Counted from the first letter of the stretch, positions 47,119 through 55,305 are shown. The stretch: DNA of 64,000 nucleotides from Pedomonas sp051304405 (GCF_051304405.1 NZ_JBPPGG010000001.1:806001-870000); one strand, 5' to 3'. Translations and numbers: made by a program. Notes: a model not told the origin generated them from the letters alone.

Positions 47119-47982
47119 ATGCGTCAGACAGCCATCACGGTGCTGCTTGCAGCAGCGTTCCTCGGTGCCGCAGCGCCGGTTCAGGCCGGAGCAGCCCAGA
47201 ACGGAGCGGCCCAGAACGGAGCGGCCCAGACCGCCGCGACCAGCGCCAGCGTGAGCGCGGCGCTCGATGCCGCCATCGCCGGGGCGCACCGCAGCCCGGA
47301 GAACCGGGGGCGTGACGCCCATCGCCACCCGAAGGAGACGCTCACCTTCTTCGGCCTGCAACCGGGCATGACGGTGGTGGAGATCACGCCCGGCTCGGGC
47401 TGGTACACCGAGATCCTCGCGCCGGTGCTGAAGGCCCAGGGCCGGCTCATCGCCGCCCACGGCGACCCCAACGGCGGCACCTACAGCCGCCGCGCGCTCG
47501 GCGGCTTTCTGCTGAAGCTGGCCTCCAACCCGGAGGTCTACGAGAAGGTGGAGGTGGCCACCTTCAACCCGGCCAAGGGCATTCTCGACGTTGCCCCGGG
47601 CAGCGCCGACATGGTGCTCACCTTCCGCAATGTCCACAACTGGGTGGGCGCCGGCACGGCCGAGACCGCCTTCAAGCTGTTCTTCGCGGCGCTGAAGCCG
47701 GGCGGCGTGCTGGGCGTGGTGGACCACCGCTGGCCGGAGGACCGGGAGTCCAACCCGGCCTCGGGCTACCTGAAGGAATCCGAGGTGATCCGCCTTGCCG
47801 AAAGCGCGGGCTTCAAGCTGGCGGCGAAGTCGGAGATCAACGCCAACCCGAAGGACACCCGGGACTATCCCCAGGGCGTGTGGACCCTGCCGCCCACCTT
47901 CCGCGAGGGCAACGTCAACCGCGGCCGCTACGCCGCCATCGGCGAATCCGACCGCATGACCCTCAAGTTCGTGAAGCCGTAA
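47119..47982 (+). CDS. Exported class I SAM-dependent methyltransferase (COG4798-like)
   Basis: A 287-residue protein with a signal peptide (residues 1-23, ending PVQAG), then NGAAQ repeats encoded by 15-bp tandem copies, then a Rossmann methyltransferase fold. Motif I is VVEITPGSGWYTEIL, with later DMVLTFRNVHNW and LKPGGVLGVVDHR motifs. These predicted methyltransferases with export signals are widespread but enigmatic, because SAM is cytoplasmic. GGGGAGAAG precedes the ATG. It is an isolated gene ahead of the hipBA operator. Confidence 0.88.
   Translation: MRQTAITVLLAAAFLGAAAPVQAGAAQNGAAQNGAAQTAATSASVSAALDAAIAGAHRSPENRGRDAHRHPKETLTFFGLQPGMTVVEITPGSGWYTEILAPVLKAQGRLIAAHGDPNGGTYSRRALGGFLLKLASNPEVYEKVEVATFNPAKGILDVAPGSADMVLTFRNVHNWVGAGTAETAFKLFFAALKPGGVLGVVDHRWPEDRESNPASGYLKESEVIRLAESAGFKLAAKSEINANPKDTRDYPQGVWTLPPTFREGNVNRGRYAAIGESDRMTLKFVKP
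47189..47231 (+). repeat. In-frame 15-bp tandem repeat in the methyltransferase gene
   Basis: About three copies of GGAGC(A/G)GCCCAGAAC, coding for GAAQN units in the linker just after the predicted signal-peptide cleavage site. Confidence 0.85.
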
Positions 47983-48019
47983 GGCGCGCGCGGGGCTGCC
48001 GGCCAGGCCGCCCCGCCGC

Positions 48020-48121
48020 TTTATGCGCCAGATCCGATATCCCGATTTTATCGGACTTGGCGCATAAACCATATTTATGCGCTCATTCCGATATTGACGA
48101 TTTATCGGAAATAGCGCATAA
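48020..48121. promoter_or_regulatory. Twin nested-dyad operators of hipBA
   Basis: Two copies of the same nested dyad. Copy 1 (48020-48068) has outer arms TTTATGCGCCA / TGGCGCATAAA and inner arms TCCGATA-N9-TATCGGA. Copy 2 (48075-48121) has outer arms TTATGCGC / GCGCATAA and the identical inner TCCGATA-N9-TATCGGA. They end eight bases before hipB. The inner arms resemble, in layout, the TATCC-N8-GGATA operators of E. coli HipB. Multiple operators suit cooperative autorepression by a HipAB complex. Confidence 0.85.
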
Positions 48122-48129
48122 GACGGGCC

Positions 48130-48384
48130 ATGATGGATCTAACCCGCACACCGCAGCACCTCGGCACGCTGATCCGCCGCGCCCGCAAGAAACAGGGGCT
48201 CAGCCAGGCGGAGCTGGGCGCGCGCTGCGGCTTCCGGCAGGAGACCATTTCCCTCGTCGAGAACGGCAGCCCCGCCACCCGACTCGATACCCTGCTCGCC
48301 ATCCTGGCCGCGCTGGAGCTGGACCTGTTCGTCGGCGGGCGCCCGGAGACCTCCAGCTTCGACATCGAGGATCTGCTCGGCTGA
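48130..48384 (+). CDS. hipB: HipB-like antitoxin / XRE regulator
   Basis: An 84-residue helix-turn-helix protein, IRRARKKQGLSQAELGARCGFRQETISLVENG, followed by a short C-terminal tail as in E. coli HipB. It should dimerise, bind the twin operators upstream and neutralise HipA. The two adjacent ATGs (48130 and 48133) cannot be separated, and no ribosome binding site is visible, so a near-leaderless message is possible. Its stop overlaps the hipA start by one base (TGATG). Confidence 0.93.
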   Translation: MMDLTRTPQHLGTLIRRARKKQGLSQAELGARCGFRQETISLVENGSPATRLDTLLAILAALELDLFVGGRPETSSFDIEDLLG

Positions 48385-49685
48385 TGGCCCGCCGCCGCCA
48401 GAGCATCGACCTGTGGGTCTACCTTGGCAACCGGCTTGTCGGCACGCTGCACAAGGCCGCCAGCGGTGCGGTCTCGTTCCGCTACGACGGAGCATGGCTG
48501 GCAACGGAGGATGCGCTGCCGGTCTCCCTCTCCCTGCCCCTGCGCGAGGAGCCATGGCGCGGCGAGCCCGTGACCGCCGTATTCGAGAACCTGCTGCCGG
48601 ACTCCATCGACCTGCGCCGTCAGGTCGCCGAGCGGGTGGGGGCGAGGGGCACGGATGCGGTCAGCCTGCTGGCGGCCATCGGGCATGACTGCGTCGGCGC
48701 GCTGCGGTTTCTCCCGGCGGACACGCCGCCGGCCGATCCGGCGGGCATCACCGGCGAGCCGCTGACGGAAGACGCCATCGCGCGCCTGCTGAACGGCCTT
48801 GCCCGCGCCCCGCTGGGGCTGGGGCCCGATGACCCCTTCCGCATTTCCATCGCGGGCGCGCAGGAGAAGACCGCGCTGCTATGGCACGAGGGGCGCTGGT
48901 GGAAGCCGCACGGCGCCACGCCCACCACCCACATCCTCAAGCCGCCCATCGGCCTGCTGCCGGACGGACGCGACCTTTCGGACAGCGTGGAGAACGAGTT
49001 CTACTGCCTGAGGCTCTGCGCCGCCTTCGGCCTGCCGGTGGCGCGGGCGGAAATACACGCCTTCGGCAACACCAAAGCGCTGGTGGTGGAGCGGTTCGAC
49101 CGGCGCTGGAGCCCGGACGGCCGCCGCCTGCTGCGCCTGCCGCAGGAGGACTGCTGCCAGGCGCTCGGCACGCCGCCCGGGCGCAAATACCAGAATATGG
49201 GCGGGCCGGGGCTGGTGGACATCCTCACCCTGCTGCGCGGCAGCGAAACCCCCGCCGAGGACCAGAAAACCGTGCTCAAGGCGCAGTTTCTGTTCTGGCT
49301 GATGGGCGCGACGGACGGCCACGCCAAGAACTTCAGCCTCCACCTCGGCCGACGCGGCCGCTTCCGCCTGACCCCACTCTACGACATTCTCTCGACCCAG
49401 CCCCTGCATGACGCAGGGCAGCTTTCACGCCGCGAGATGCAGCTCGCGCTCTCGGTCGGGAACAACACCCATTACCGGCTGGACGAAATCTGCGGGCGGC
49501 ACTTCCTGCAAACCGCAACAGCGGCGCGGGTGCCCGCGCACCTGATGCAGGAGGCGATGGACGAAGTCATCGCCGCTGCGAAGCGGGCGCTCGACGAGAC
49601 CGCCGCCCGACTGCCGCCGGGATTCCCGGCGCGCATTCCCGATTCCATCAGCCGCGCCCTGCGCGCCCGCCTCGGCCGGCTCTGA
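48384..49685 (+). CDS. hipA: HipA-type serine/threonine kinase toxin
   Basis: A 433-residue HipA kinase with strong resemblance to the E. coli enzyme. The autophosphorylated serine is S155 in SIAGAQEKTALL, followed by HILKPPIG, NEFYCLRL, VERFDRRW and LRLPQEDCCQ. The catalytic region is GATDGHAKNFSL with D311, then the YDILS metal-binding motif. E. coli HipA phosphorylates glutamyl-tRNA synthetase and induces persistence. All key residues are intact, so it should be active. It is translationally coupled to hipB. Confidence 0.95.
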   Translation: MARRRQSIDLWVYLGNRLVGTLHKAASGAVSFRYDGAWLATEDALPVSLSLPLREEPWRGEPVTAVFENLLPDSIDLRRQVAERVGARGTDAVSLLAAIGHDCVGALRFLPADTPPADPAGITGEPLTEDAIARLLNGLARAPLGLGPDDPFRISIAGAQEKTALLWHEGRWWKPHGATPTTHILKPPIGLLPDGRDLSDSVENEFYCLRLCAAFGLPVARAEIHAFGNTKALVVERFDRRWSPDGRRLLRLPQEDCCQALGTPPGRKYQNMGGPGLVDILTLLRGSETPAEDQKTVLKAQFLFWLMGATDGHAKNFSLHLGRRGRFRLTPLYDILSTQPLHDAGQLSRREMQLALSVGNNTHYRLDEICGRHFLQTATAARVPAHLMQEAMDEVIAAAKRALDETAARLPPGFPARIPDSISRALRARLGRL

Positions 49686-49771
49686 GCCGGAGAGGCCGCC
49701 GCTTTGCCCCTCGACGGCCGCAATTCTCCGGTTTAAGTCAGCAGAGCGGGGTAGGGGTTGGAACAGCCGAG

Positions 49772-50692
49772 ATGGATATTTATCTGCCCATTGCCGAAAT
49801 GTCGGTGAATGCCTTCGTCATTATCGGCTTCGGCGCGGTGGTGGGCTTCCTCTCGGGCATGTTCGGCGTGGGCGGCGGATTCCTCACAACACCGCTGCTC
49901 ATCTTCTACGGCATCCCCCCCTCCGTCGCGGTGGCCTCCGCCGCCACCCAGATCGCAGGCTCCTCCGTCTCCGGCGTGCGCTCCCACTGGCGGCGCGGCG
50001 GCGTCGACCCCAAGATGGGCGGCGTGCTCATCGTCGGCGGCCTCGTCGGCTCCACGCTCGGCTCCTTCATCTTCAAGGCGCTGAAGGCGGTCGGCCAGAT
50101 CGACTTCATCATCCAGCTGCTCTACGTGCTGATCCTCGGCGTCATCGGCGGGCTCATGCTCATCGAATCCGTGGGCGCCCTCGTGCGCGCCCGCAGCGGC
50201 GAGGCGCCGCCCCCGGCGCGCAAGCGGCACCACGGCCTGCTCCACCGCCTGCCCTGGCGCATGCGCTTCCCCCGCTCCGGCCTCTACATCAGCCCGCTGG
50301 CGCCGCTGGCGCTGGGCGCGGGCGTGGGCATGCTCACCGCCATCATGGGCGTGGGCGGCGGCTTCATCCTCGTGCCCGCCATGATCTACCTGCTGGGCGT
50401 CTCCACCAGCGTGGTGGTGGGCACCTCGCTGTTCCAGATCATCTTCATCTCGGCGGCCGTTACCGTGCTGCACGCCATCAACACCCAGAGCGTGGACATC
50501 CTGCTCGCCATCCTGCTGCTGGTGGGCGGCACGGTCGGCGCGCAGCTGGGCGCGCAGTTCGCCCAGCGGCTCGGCGGCGAGAAGCTGCGCGTGGCGCTCG
50601 GCCTGCTGGTGTTCCTCGTCTCGGCGCGGCTGGCGGTGGAGCTGATGATCCGCCCGAGCGAGCTGTTCACCGTGGTGGAGGGCCTGGCGTGA
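49772..50692 (+). CDS. TauE/SafE-family sulfite/sulfonate exporter
   Basis: A 306-residue polytopic membrane protein with about eight predicted helices in two homologous halves. Each half begins with a GFLSGMFGVGGGF- or MLTAIMGVGGGF-type motif, the TauE/SafE signature. Members export sulfite, sulfoacetate or related organosulfur anions. A cytoplasmic loop around residue 150 is rich in Arg and His. The stop overlaps the start of the TIGR02186 gene by one base, so the two are co-translated. Confidence 0.92.
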   Translation: MDIYLPIAEMSVNAFVIIGFGAVVGFLSGMFGVGGGFLTTPLLIFYGIPPSVAVASAATQIAGSSVSGVRSHWRRGGVDPKMGGVLIVGGLVGSTLGSFIFKALKAVGQIDFIIQLLYVLILGVIGGLMLIESVGALVRARSGEAPPPARKRHHGLLHRLPWRMRFPRSGLYISPLAPLALGAGVGMLTAIMGVGGGFILVPAMIYLLGVSTSVVVGTSLFQIIFISAAVTVLHAINTQSVDILLAILLLVGGTVGAQLGAQFAQRLGGEKLRVALGLLVFLVSARLAVELMIRPSELFTVVEGLA

Positions 50693-51483
50693 TGCGGCGG
50701 CTGGCGGCCCTTCTCCTGCTGCTCACGGCGCTCGGGGCCGGGCTCGCCGCGCTTCCCGGCGCGGCGGTGGCCCAGCAGCGCTCAGGGCCGCGCCTCATCA
50801 CCGACCTCTCCCAGAGCCGGGTGGACATCGAGTACACCTTCGCCGGGGCGGACATCCTGCTGTTCGGCGCCATCGACCGCGCCTCCGCCCTGCGCGACCG
50901 GCCGCTCGACCTAATCGTCGTGGTGCGCGGCCCCTCCTACCCGCTCACCGTGCGCAAGAAGGAGCGGGTGGCGGGCGTGTGGCTCAACACCCGCTCGGTG
51001 CGGTTCCTCACCGCGCCCAGCTACTACGCCCTCGCCAGCACCCGGCCGGTGGAGGAGCTGGTGGACGAAAAAACAGCGGCCATCTACGAGTTCGGCATCG
51101 CCAACCTGCACTTCTCGCCCGCCTCCACCGAGCGCAGCGCCCGCGAGATCCAGGAATTCCAGCAGGGGCTGGTGGATCTGCGCCAGCGCGGCGGCCTCTA
51201 CGTGGAAGATCCCGGCAGCATCAAGGTGGTGGAAGGGGTGCTGTTCCGCGCCCGCGCCCAGCTGCCCGGCGACGCGCCGGTGGGCGAATACATCGCCTCG
51301 GTGTTCCTGGTCTCGGAAGGCAAGGTGCTCGCCACCACCTCGGTGCCGCTGACGGTCGGCAAGACCGGCTTCGAGCAGGCGGTCTACACCTTCGCCGTCA
51401 ACCACGGCCTCGCCTACGGCCTGCTGGCGGTGGTCATCGCGCTCGCCTTCGGCTGGGGCGTCGCCGCCATCATGAAGCGCTGA
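50692..51483 (+). CDS. TIGR02186-family membrane-anchored periplasmic protein
   Basis: A 263-residue protein with an N-terminal signal peptide (to about residue 25, VAQQ) and a C-terminal transmembrane helix (about residues 240-258). The periplasmic part contains FAGADILLFGAIDR and VVRGPSYPLTVRKKERVAGVW, typical of the TIGR02186 family that is genetically tied to TauE/SafE permeases in alphaproteobacteria. The ATG at 50692 has GGAGGG upstream and a one-base overlap with the permease stop. The function is undescribed; a periplasmic partner of the exporter is the natural inference. Confidence 0.85.
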   Translation: MRRLAALLLLLTALGAGLAALPGAAVAQQRSGPRLITDLSQSRVDIEYTFAGADILLFGAIDRASALRDRPLDLIVVVRGPSYPLTVRKKERVAGVWLNTRSVRFLTAPSYYALASTRPVEELVDEKTAAIYEFGIANLHFSPASTERSAREIQEFQQGLVDLRQRGGLYVEDPGSIKVVEGVLFRARAQLPGDAPVGEYIASVFLVSEGKVLATTSVPLTVGKTGFEQAVYTFAVNHGLAYGLLAVVIALAFGWGVAAIMKR

Positions 51484-51598
51484 GGCCGGTCGCGGGGAAT
51501 CACGGCGGCTTGACCGGCCGGAAGGGGCTTAACCGACTGGAAGGAACTGGCGGCCTACGCTCACGGCCCGGATCTTCCGCCGCGAGAAGGATGCCGCC

Positions 51599-53272
51599 AT
51601 GACCTACGCCACCTCCGATTTCCCCGCCGCGGAGCCCCCGGCAGGAGCGCGCCACACGGCGATCGGCCGGGTCATCAGCGTCTCCGGCGACACCGCGACG
51701 GCCGCGCTGGACCGCCGCGCCCTCGCCCGCCTCGCCGCCAGCGACGACATCACCCTGCAAACCGCCGGACAGGTGGGCGCCCCGGTCAAGATGCCGGTGC
51801 GCGGCCACTGGGTGGTGGCCAACATCCGCGCCATCCGCCTCAGCGACCGGCGGCTCCAGGACGACGCCGACCTCCCCTTCGTCGCCGAACTGGACTTCCT
51901 CGGCGAGGCCGTCGCCGACTCCCCCGACCCGGAGGAGGGCGGGATGCGCGATTTCCGGCGCGGCGTCAGCCACCATCCGGCGCCGGGGAGCGCGATCCAC
52001 CCGGTCCGCGCCGCCGACCTCGAGGCCATCTACGCCGCCCACGACCGGGCCCATGTGGTGCTGGGCGCGGTCTACCCCACCGACCACGTGCGGGCGGCGC
52101 TGTTCATCGATCCGCTGCTCTCCCGCCACTTCGCGCTGCTTGGCTCCACCGGCACCGGCAAATCCACCGCCGCCGCCCTGCTCCTGCGGCGCATCATCGA
52201 GCAGACCCCCCACGGCCACATCCTGATGCTCGACCCCCACGGCGAATACGCCGCCGCCTTCGCCGACGTGGGGCAGGTCTACGACGTCTCCAACCTGCAC
52301 CTGCCCTACTGGCTGATGAACTTCGAGGAACATGTGGAAGTGCTGGTGGGCCCGCGCACGCCCGAGCGCGAGGCGGACGTGGACGTGCTCGGCCGCTGCC
52401 TGCTGGCGGCGCGGCAGAAATCCCGCCTCGCCGCCACCGGCGCGCGCGTGACCGTGGACACGCCCGTGCCCTATCCGCTCGCCGAGCTGCTCAACCAGCT
52501 TACGGTGCAGATGGGCAAGCTGGACAAGCCCGAGAAGATCACCCCCTTCCTCCGCCTCAAGACCAAGCTGGAGGAGTTGAAGGCGGACCCGCGCTACAGC
52601 TTCATGTTCTCCGGCCTCCAGGTGAACGACACGCTGGCGGCCCTGCTCTCCGAGATGCTGCGCATGCCCGCGCACGGCCGGCCCGTCTCCATCCTCGACC
52701 TCTCCGGCGTGCCCTCGGACATCACCAACGTGGTGGTCGCCCTCATCGCCCGCCTCGTCTTCGACTTCGCCGTGTGGACGCCCCAGACGGACCGCCGCCC
52801 GATCCTGCTCGTCTGCGAGGAAGCCCACCGCTACGTGCCCGCCGAACGGCTCGACACCTTCGGCTCTGCCCGCAAGAACCTGGAGCGCATCGCCAAGGAG
52901 GGCCGCAAGTACGGCGTCGCGCTCGGGCTGATCTCGCAGCGGCCGTCCGACCTCTCCGAGGCCGTGCTCTCCCAGTGCGGCACCATCATCTCCATGCGCC
53001 TCAACAACGAGCGCGACCAGACCTTCGTGCGCTCCGCCATGTCGGAAGGCGGACGCGGCCTGCTCGACACCATCCCCGCCCTGCGCAACCGGGAATGCAT
53101 CATCTGCGGCGAAGGCGCCGCCGTGCCCATGCGCGTGCAGATCGACACCCTCGCGCCCGAACACCGCCCCGCCTCCGACGACCCGGTGTTCTCCGCCAGC
53201 TGGAGCACGCCCGGCCTCGGCCTCGCCACCATCGAGCCCACCGTCACCCGCTGGCGCAGCCAGCGGCGGTAG
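51599..53272 (+). CDS. HerA/FtsK-like DUF87 ATPase
   Basis: A 557-residue hexameric-type translocase ATPase. An N-terminal HAS-barrel-like domain (residues about 20-110) precedes a P-loop GSTGTGKST and the Walker B CEEAHRY, then a conserved SQRPSDLSEAVLSQC segment that includes the arginine-finger region. HerA proteins pair with the NurA nuclease in archaea or with Sir2/DUF4297 partners in bacterial defence; none is adjacent here, so a partner must be elsewhere or not needed. AGAAGGA precedes the ATG. Confidence 0.88.
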   Translation: MTYATSDFPAAEPPAGARHTAIGRVISVSGDTATAALDRRALARLAASDDITLQTAGQVGAPVKMPVRGHWVVANIRAIRLSDRRLQDDADLPFVAELDFLGEAVADSPDPEEGGMRDFRRGVSHHPAPGSAIHPVRAADLEAIYAAHDRAHVVLGAVYPTDHVRAALFIDPLLSRHFALLGSTGTGKSTAAALLLRRIIEQTPHGHILMLDPHGEYAAAFADVGQVYDVSNLHLPYWLMNFEEHVEVLVGPRTPEREADVDVLGRCLLAARQKSRLAATGARVTVDTPVPYPLAELLNQLTVQMGKLDKPEKITPFLRLKTKLEELKADPRYSFMFSGLQVNDTLAALLSEMLRMPAHGRPVSILDLSGVPSDITNVVVALIARLVFDFAVWTPQTDRRPILLVCEEAHRYVPAERLDTFGSARKNLERIAKEGRKYGVALGLISQRPSDLSEAVLSQCGTIISMRLNNERDQTFVRSAMSEGGRGLLDTIPALRNRECIICGEGAAVPMRVQIDTLAPEHRPASDDPVFSASWSTPGLGLATIEPTVTRWRSQRR

Positions 53273-53300
53273 GGGGGGTTATTCTGACGGGAGGTTTTTT

Positions 53301-53323
53301 GCAGGGGTCTCGGACCCCCCTGC
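53301..53323. repeat. Composite palindromic element, copy 8 (single hairpin)
   Basis: GCAGGGGTC-TCG-GACCCCCCTGC between the convergent herA-like and lipocalin genes, with a TTTTTT run immediately before it on the plus strand. The T run is on the wrong side for a canonical terminator in either direction. Confidence 0.75.
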
Positions 53324-53349
53324 AAAGACTCCCTTAAAGTCCCTTCCCC

Positions 53350-53862
53350 CTACTTCGCGGAGGGGAACTCGGCCTCTGCCTGCGGGGTGAAGATGATTTT
53401 CGACGTGTCGAAGCCGCGCTGGTGGGCGAAGCCGAGCCATTCGGTGCGTTTGGCGGCTGGCATGGTCGGCGTGCGGGAGAGCAGCCAGAGGTATTTGCGG
53501 TCGGGCGTGCCGACGAGGGAGGTGGTGTAGTCCGGGTCGAGGCGGAGGACCCAGTAGTCGCCCTTGGTGAAGGGGATCCAGCGCAGTCCGGCGGGCAGGA
53601 AGCTGACTTTCAGTCGGGCGTTGGTGGCATCGACCGGCCGCGCCTCGCCGACGGCTTCCTCCGCCTCGCCCTTTTCGTTGATGTTGCGGTTGACGACGCG
53701 CAGGGAGCCGTCCTCGTTCAGCGCGTAGTGGGCGGTGACGTTGCGCGCGCCCGGGTCTTCATGCTCGAACGGCAGGCGGGCGATCTCGTACCAGGTGCCG
53801 AGATAGCGCCGGATGTCCACGTGCTCGACCGTTGCCAGTCCGGTGTCCTGCGCTGCGTCCAT
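53350..53862 (-). CDS. Lipocalin, Blc-like, without signal peptide
   Basis: A 170-residue lipocalin. The family signature GTWYEIARLPF is at residues 22-32, and a C-terminal LWLLSRTP completes the barrel motif. Bacterial Blc proteins are usually outer-membrane lipoproteins; here no signal peptide or lipobox cysteine precedes the barrel, so a cytoplasmic location is predicted. AGGGAGAG precedes the ATG, so the start is firm. It lies 34 bases after the dioxygenase-like gene on the same strand. Confidence 0.92.
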   Translation of the reverse strand: MDAAQDTGLATVEHVDIRRYLGTWYEIARLPFEHEDPGARNVTAHYALNEDGSLRVVNRNINEKGEAEEAVGEARPVDATNARLKVSFLPAGLRWIPFTKGDYWVLRLDPDYTTSLVGTPDRKYLWLLSRTPTMPAAKRTEWLGFAHQRGFDTSKIIFTPQAEAEFPSAK

Positions 53863-53896
53863 GTCGTCTCTCCCTGAGTGTTCAGGGAGAGAACGA

Positions 53897-54706
53897 TCAG
53901 GCGCCGCGATGGTTGAACGGGCAGGCGCTGCCCGCGCCGCCGCCGGCGGCGTTGGGACGGGCGATGCTGTCGCGCACGCGGCCGTAGGCGGCGCCCCAGC
54001 GGTCGGTCATCTGCGAGCGGATGGACCACAGCTCGGGGAAGAACTGGTGCCGCGCGCCCGCTTCCAGCAGCTCGACCGGGCGGCCCTTGAGCGAGGCCGC
54101 GCCCATGCCGATCGAGCGGTGGATGAGAAGGATGTGGCGGGCGCGGAACGTCTGGAAGCGCTCGTCGAACTCCACCAGGCCTTCCGCCACGGCGTAGGCT
54201 TCGTCGTGGGCGTACTGGCTGTCGTAGATGCTCTCGACCGTGCGGCCCTCCGCCTCCAGGTAGTGGGTCTTGAAGGTGCGCCACAGGTGCGGGGCCATCC
54301 GCAGCAGCACGCGAAAGCCCGGGCTTTCCTGCCCGCTGCCGTTGCCCAGCTGGAGGCGGATGGTCTGGTAATCCTTGGGCGACATGGTCTCGAGCAGGCT
54401 CAGCTGCTCGGTCATCAGCGTGAGGATGCGGTTGACCCGCTCGAACAGGGTGAGCACGCGGAAGCTCTGCCGGGCGGCCATCTGCTCGTCGATTTCGAGG
54501 AGGGTGTAGGCCGCCAGCTTCATCCACAACTCTTCCACCTGGTGGACGATCTGGAACTGAAGCTCGTCGCGGTTGGAGAGCTGGTCGAACGGCTTCTGGC
54601 AGCTGAGCAGCCGGGCGCAGCTGAGATACGCCTCGTAATCCAGCGACTCGTCGCTCTGCATCTGCGCGTAGAACTGCTCGCGGTTCATCGGCCTCACGCT
54701 CCCCAT
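53897..54706 (-). CDS. Divergent tryptophan 2,3-dioxygenase-family protein
   Basis: About 269 residues, all-helical and TDO-like: LDYEAYLSCARLLSCQKP, DELQFQIVHQVEELWMKL and LETMSPKDYQTIRLQL match the heme dioxygenase fold. However, the canonical SGFQSxQFR is SGQESPGFR here, and the GTGGS substrate loop after IHRSIGMG is replaced by AASLKGRP, so substrate recognition has probably changed. Candidate starts are 54757, 54733, 54706 and 54688; 54757 falls inside the operator and the others lack strong ribosome binding sites. It faces an Lrp/AsnC regulator, as kyn genes often do. Confidence 0.8.
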   Translation of the reverse strand: MGSVRPMNREQFYAQMQSDESLDYEAYLSCARLLSCQKPFDQLSNRDELQFQIVHQVEELWMKLAAYTLLEIDEQMAARQSFRVLTLFERVNRILTLMTEQLSLLETMSPKDYQTIRLQLGNGSGQESPGFRVLLRMAPHLWRTFKTHYLEAEGRTVESIYDSQYAHDEAYAVAEGLVEFDERFQTFRARHILLIHRSIGMGAASLKGRPVELLEAGARHQFFPELWSIRSQMTDRWGAAYGRVRDSIARPNAAGGGAGSACPFNHRGA

Positions 54707-54753
54707 TGTCCAAGCGGTGTCATGAGCCTCCATGGTAGCCGGAGCAGTCGGAA

Positions 54754-54801
54754 ACATTGTCCCCTGCGCATTGCATCCTTCGCCAAAATTCAGGACAATG
54801 T
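54754..54801. promoter_or_regulatory. Inverted repeat between the TDO-like and AsnC genes
   Basis: A perfect 9-bp inverted repeat ACATTGTCC (54754-54762) and GGACAATGT (54793-54801) in an AT-rich divergent gap. Spaced half-sites of this kind are typical Lrp/AsnC targets, and the adjacent AsnC-family gene is the obvious binder. Confidence 0.65.
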
Positions 54802-54831
54802 TCTTCTCTAATCGCCCTTGGGAGAACAGAC

Positions 54832-55293
54832 GTGCCCCTCGACCGCATCGACCGCGCCCTGCTGACCGAACTGGAGCGGGACGCCCGCCAGTCCTTCGCC
54901 CAGCTTGGGGAGACGGTGGGCCTGTCCAAGACGCCAGCCTGGAAGCGGGTGCAGGCGCTGGAGGCGGCGGGCGTGATCGAGGGCTACCGGGCGCTGGTGA
55001 ACCCGCAGGCGGTGGGGCTGGAGATCCACGCCTTCGTGCAGGTGGAGGTGGCGTTCGAGCGGCACGACGCCTTCGAGGCCGCCGTGAGACGCCACCCGGC
55101 CGTGCTCGCCTGCTACGCCACCGCGGGCGACGCCGACTACGTGCTGGAGGTGCGCGCCCGCACCATGTCCGACCTCGACCAGCTGCTGCGGCAGGAGCTG
55201 TGCATGCTCCCCGGCGTCAAACGCTTCTCCACCACCATCGGCATGAAAACCATCAAGGCCCACGGAAGCGTGATGGGGGTGACGGCGGGGTGA
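54832..55293 (+). CDS. Lrp/AsnC-family regulator, KynR-like position
   Basis: A 153-residue AsnC regulator. The helix-turn-helix is FAQLGETVGLSKTPAWKRVQAL, followed by the RAM ligand domain (VLEVRARTMSDLDQLL). The GTG at 54832 with GGGAG upstream is the start (VPLDRIDRALL); a longer frame passes through the operator. Its divergence from the TDO-like gene parallels kynR-kynA pairs, where kynurenine is the inducer. The ligand here is uncertain because the dioxygenase itself is divergent. Confidence 0.9.
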   Translation: MPLDRIDRALLTELERDARQSFAQLGETVGLSKTPAWKRVQALEAAGVIEGYRALVNPQAVGLEIHAFVQVEVAFERHDAFEAAVRRHPAVLACYATAGDADYVLEVRARTMSDLDQLLRQELCMLPGVKRFSTTIGMKTIKAHGSVMGVTAG

Positions 55294-55305
55294 CTGGTGT
55301 TTTTC

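Noticed and set aside
47880..49685. A longer HipA reading that begins inside the methyltransferase gene
   Set aside because: The frame passes through the operators and hipB; HipA homology starts at 48384, where TGATG couples it to hipB.
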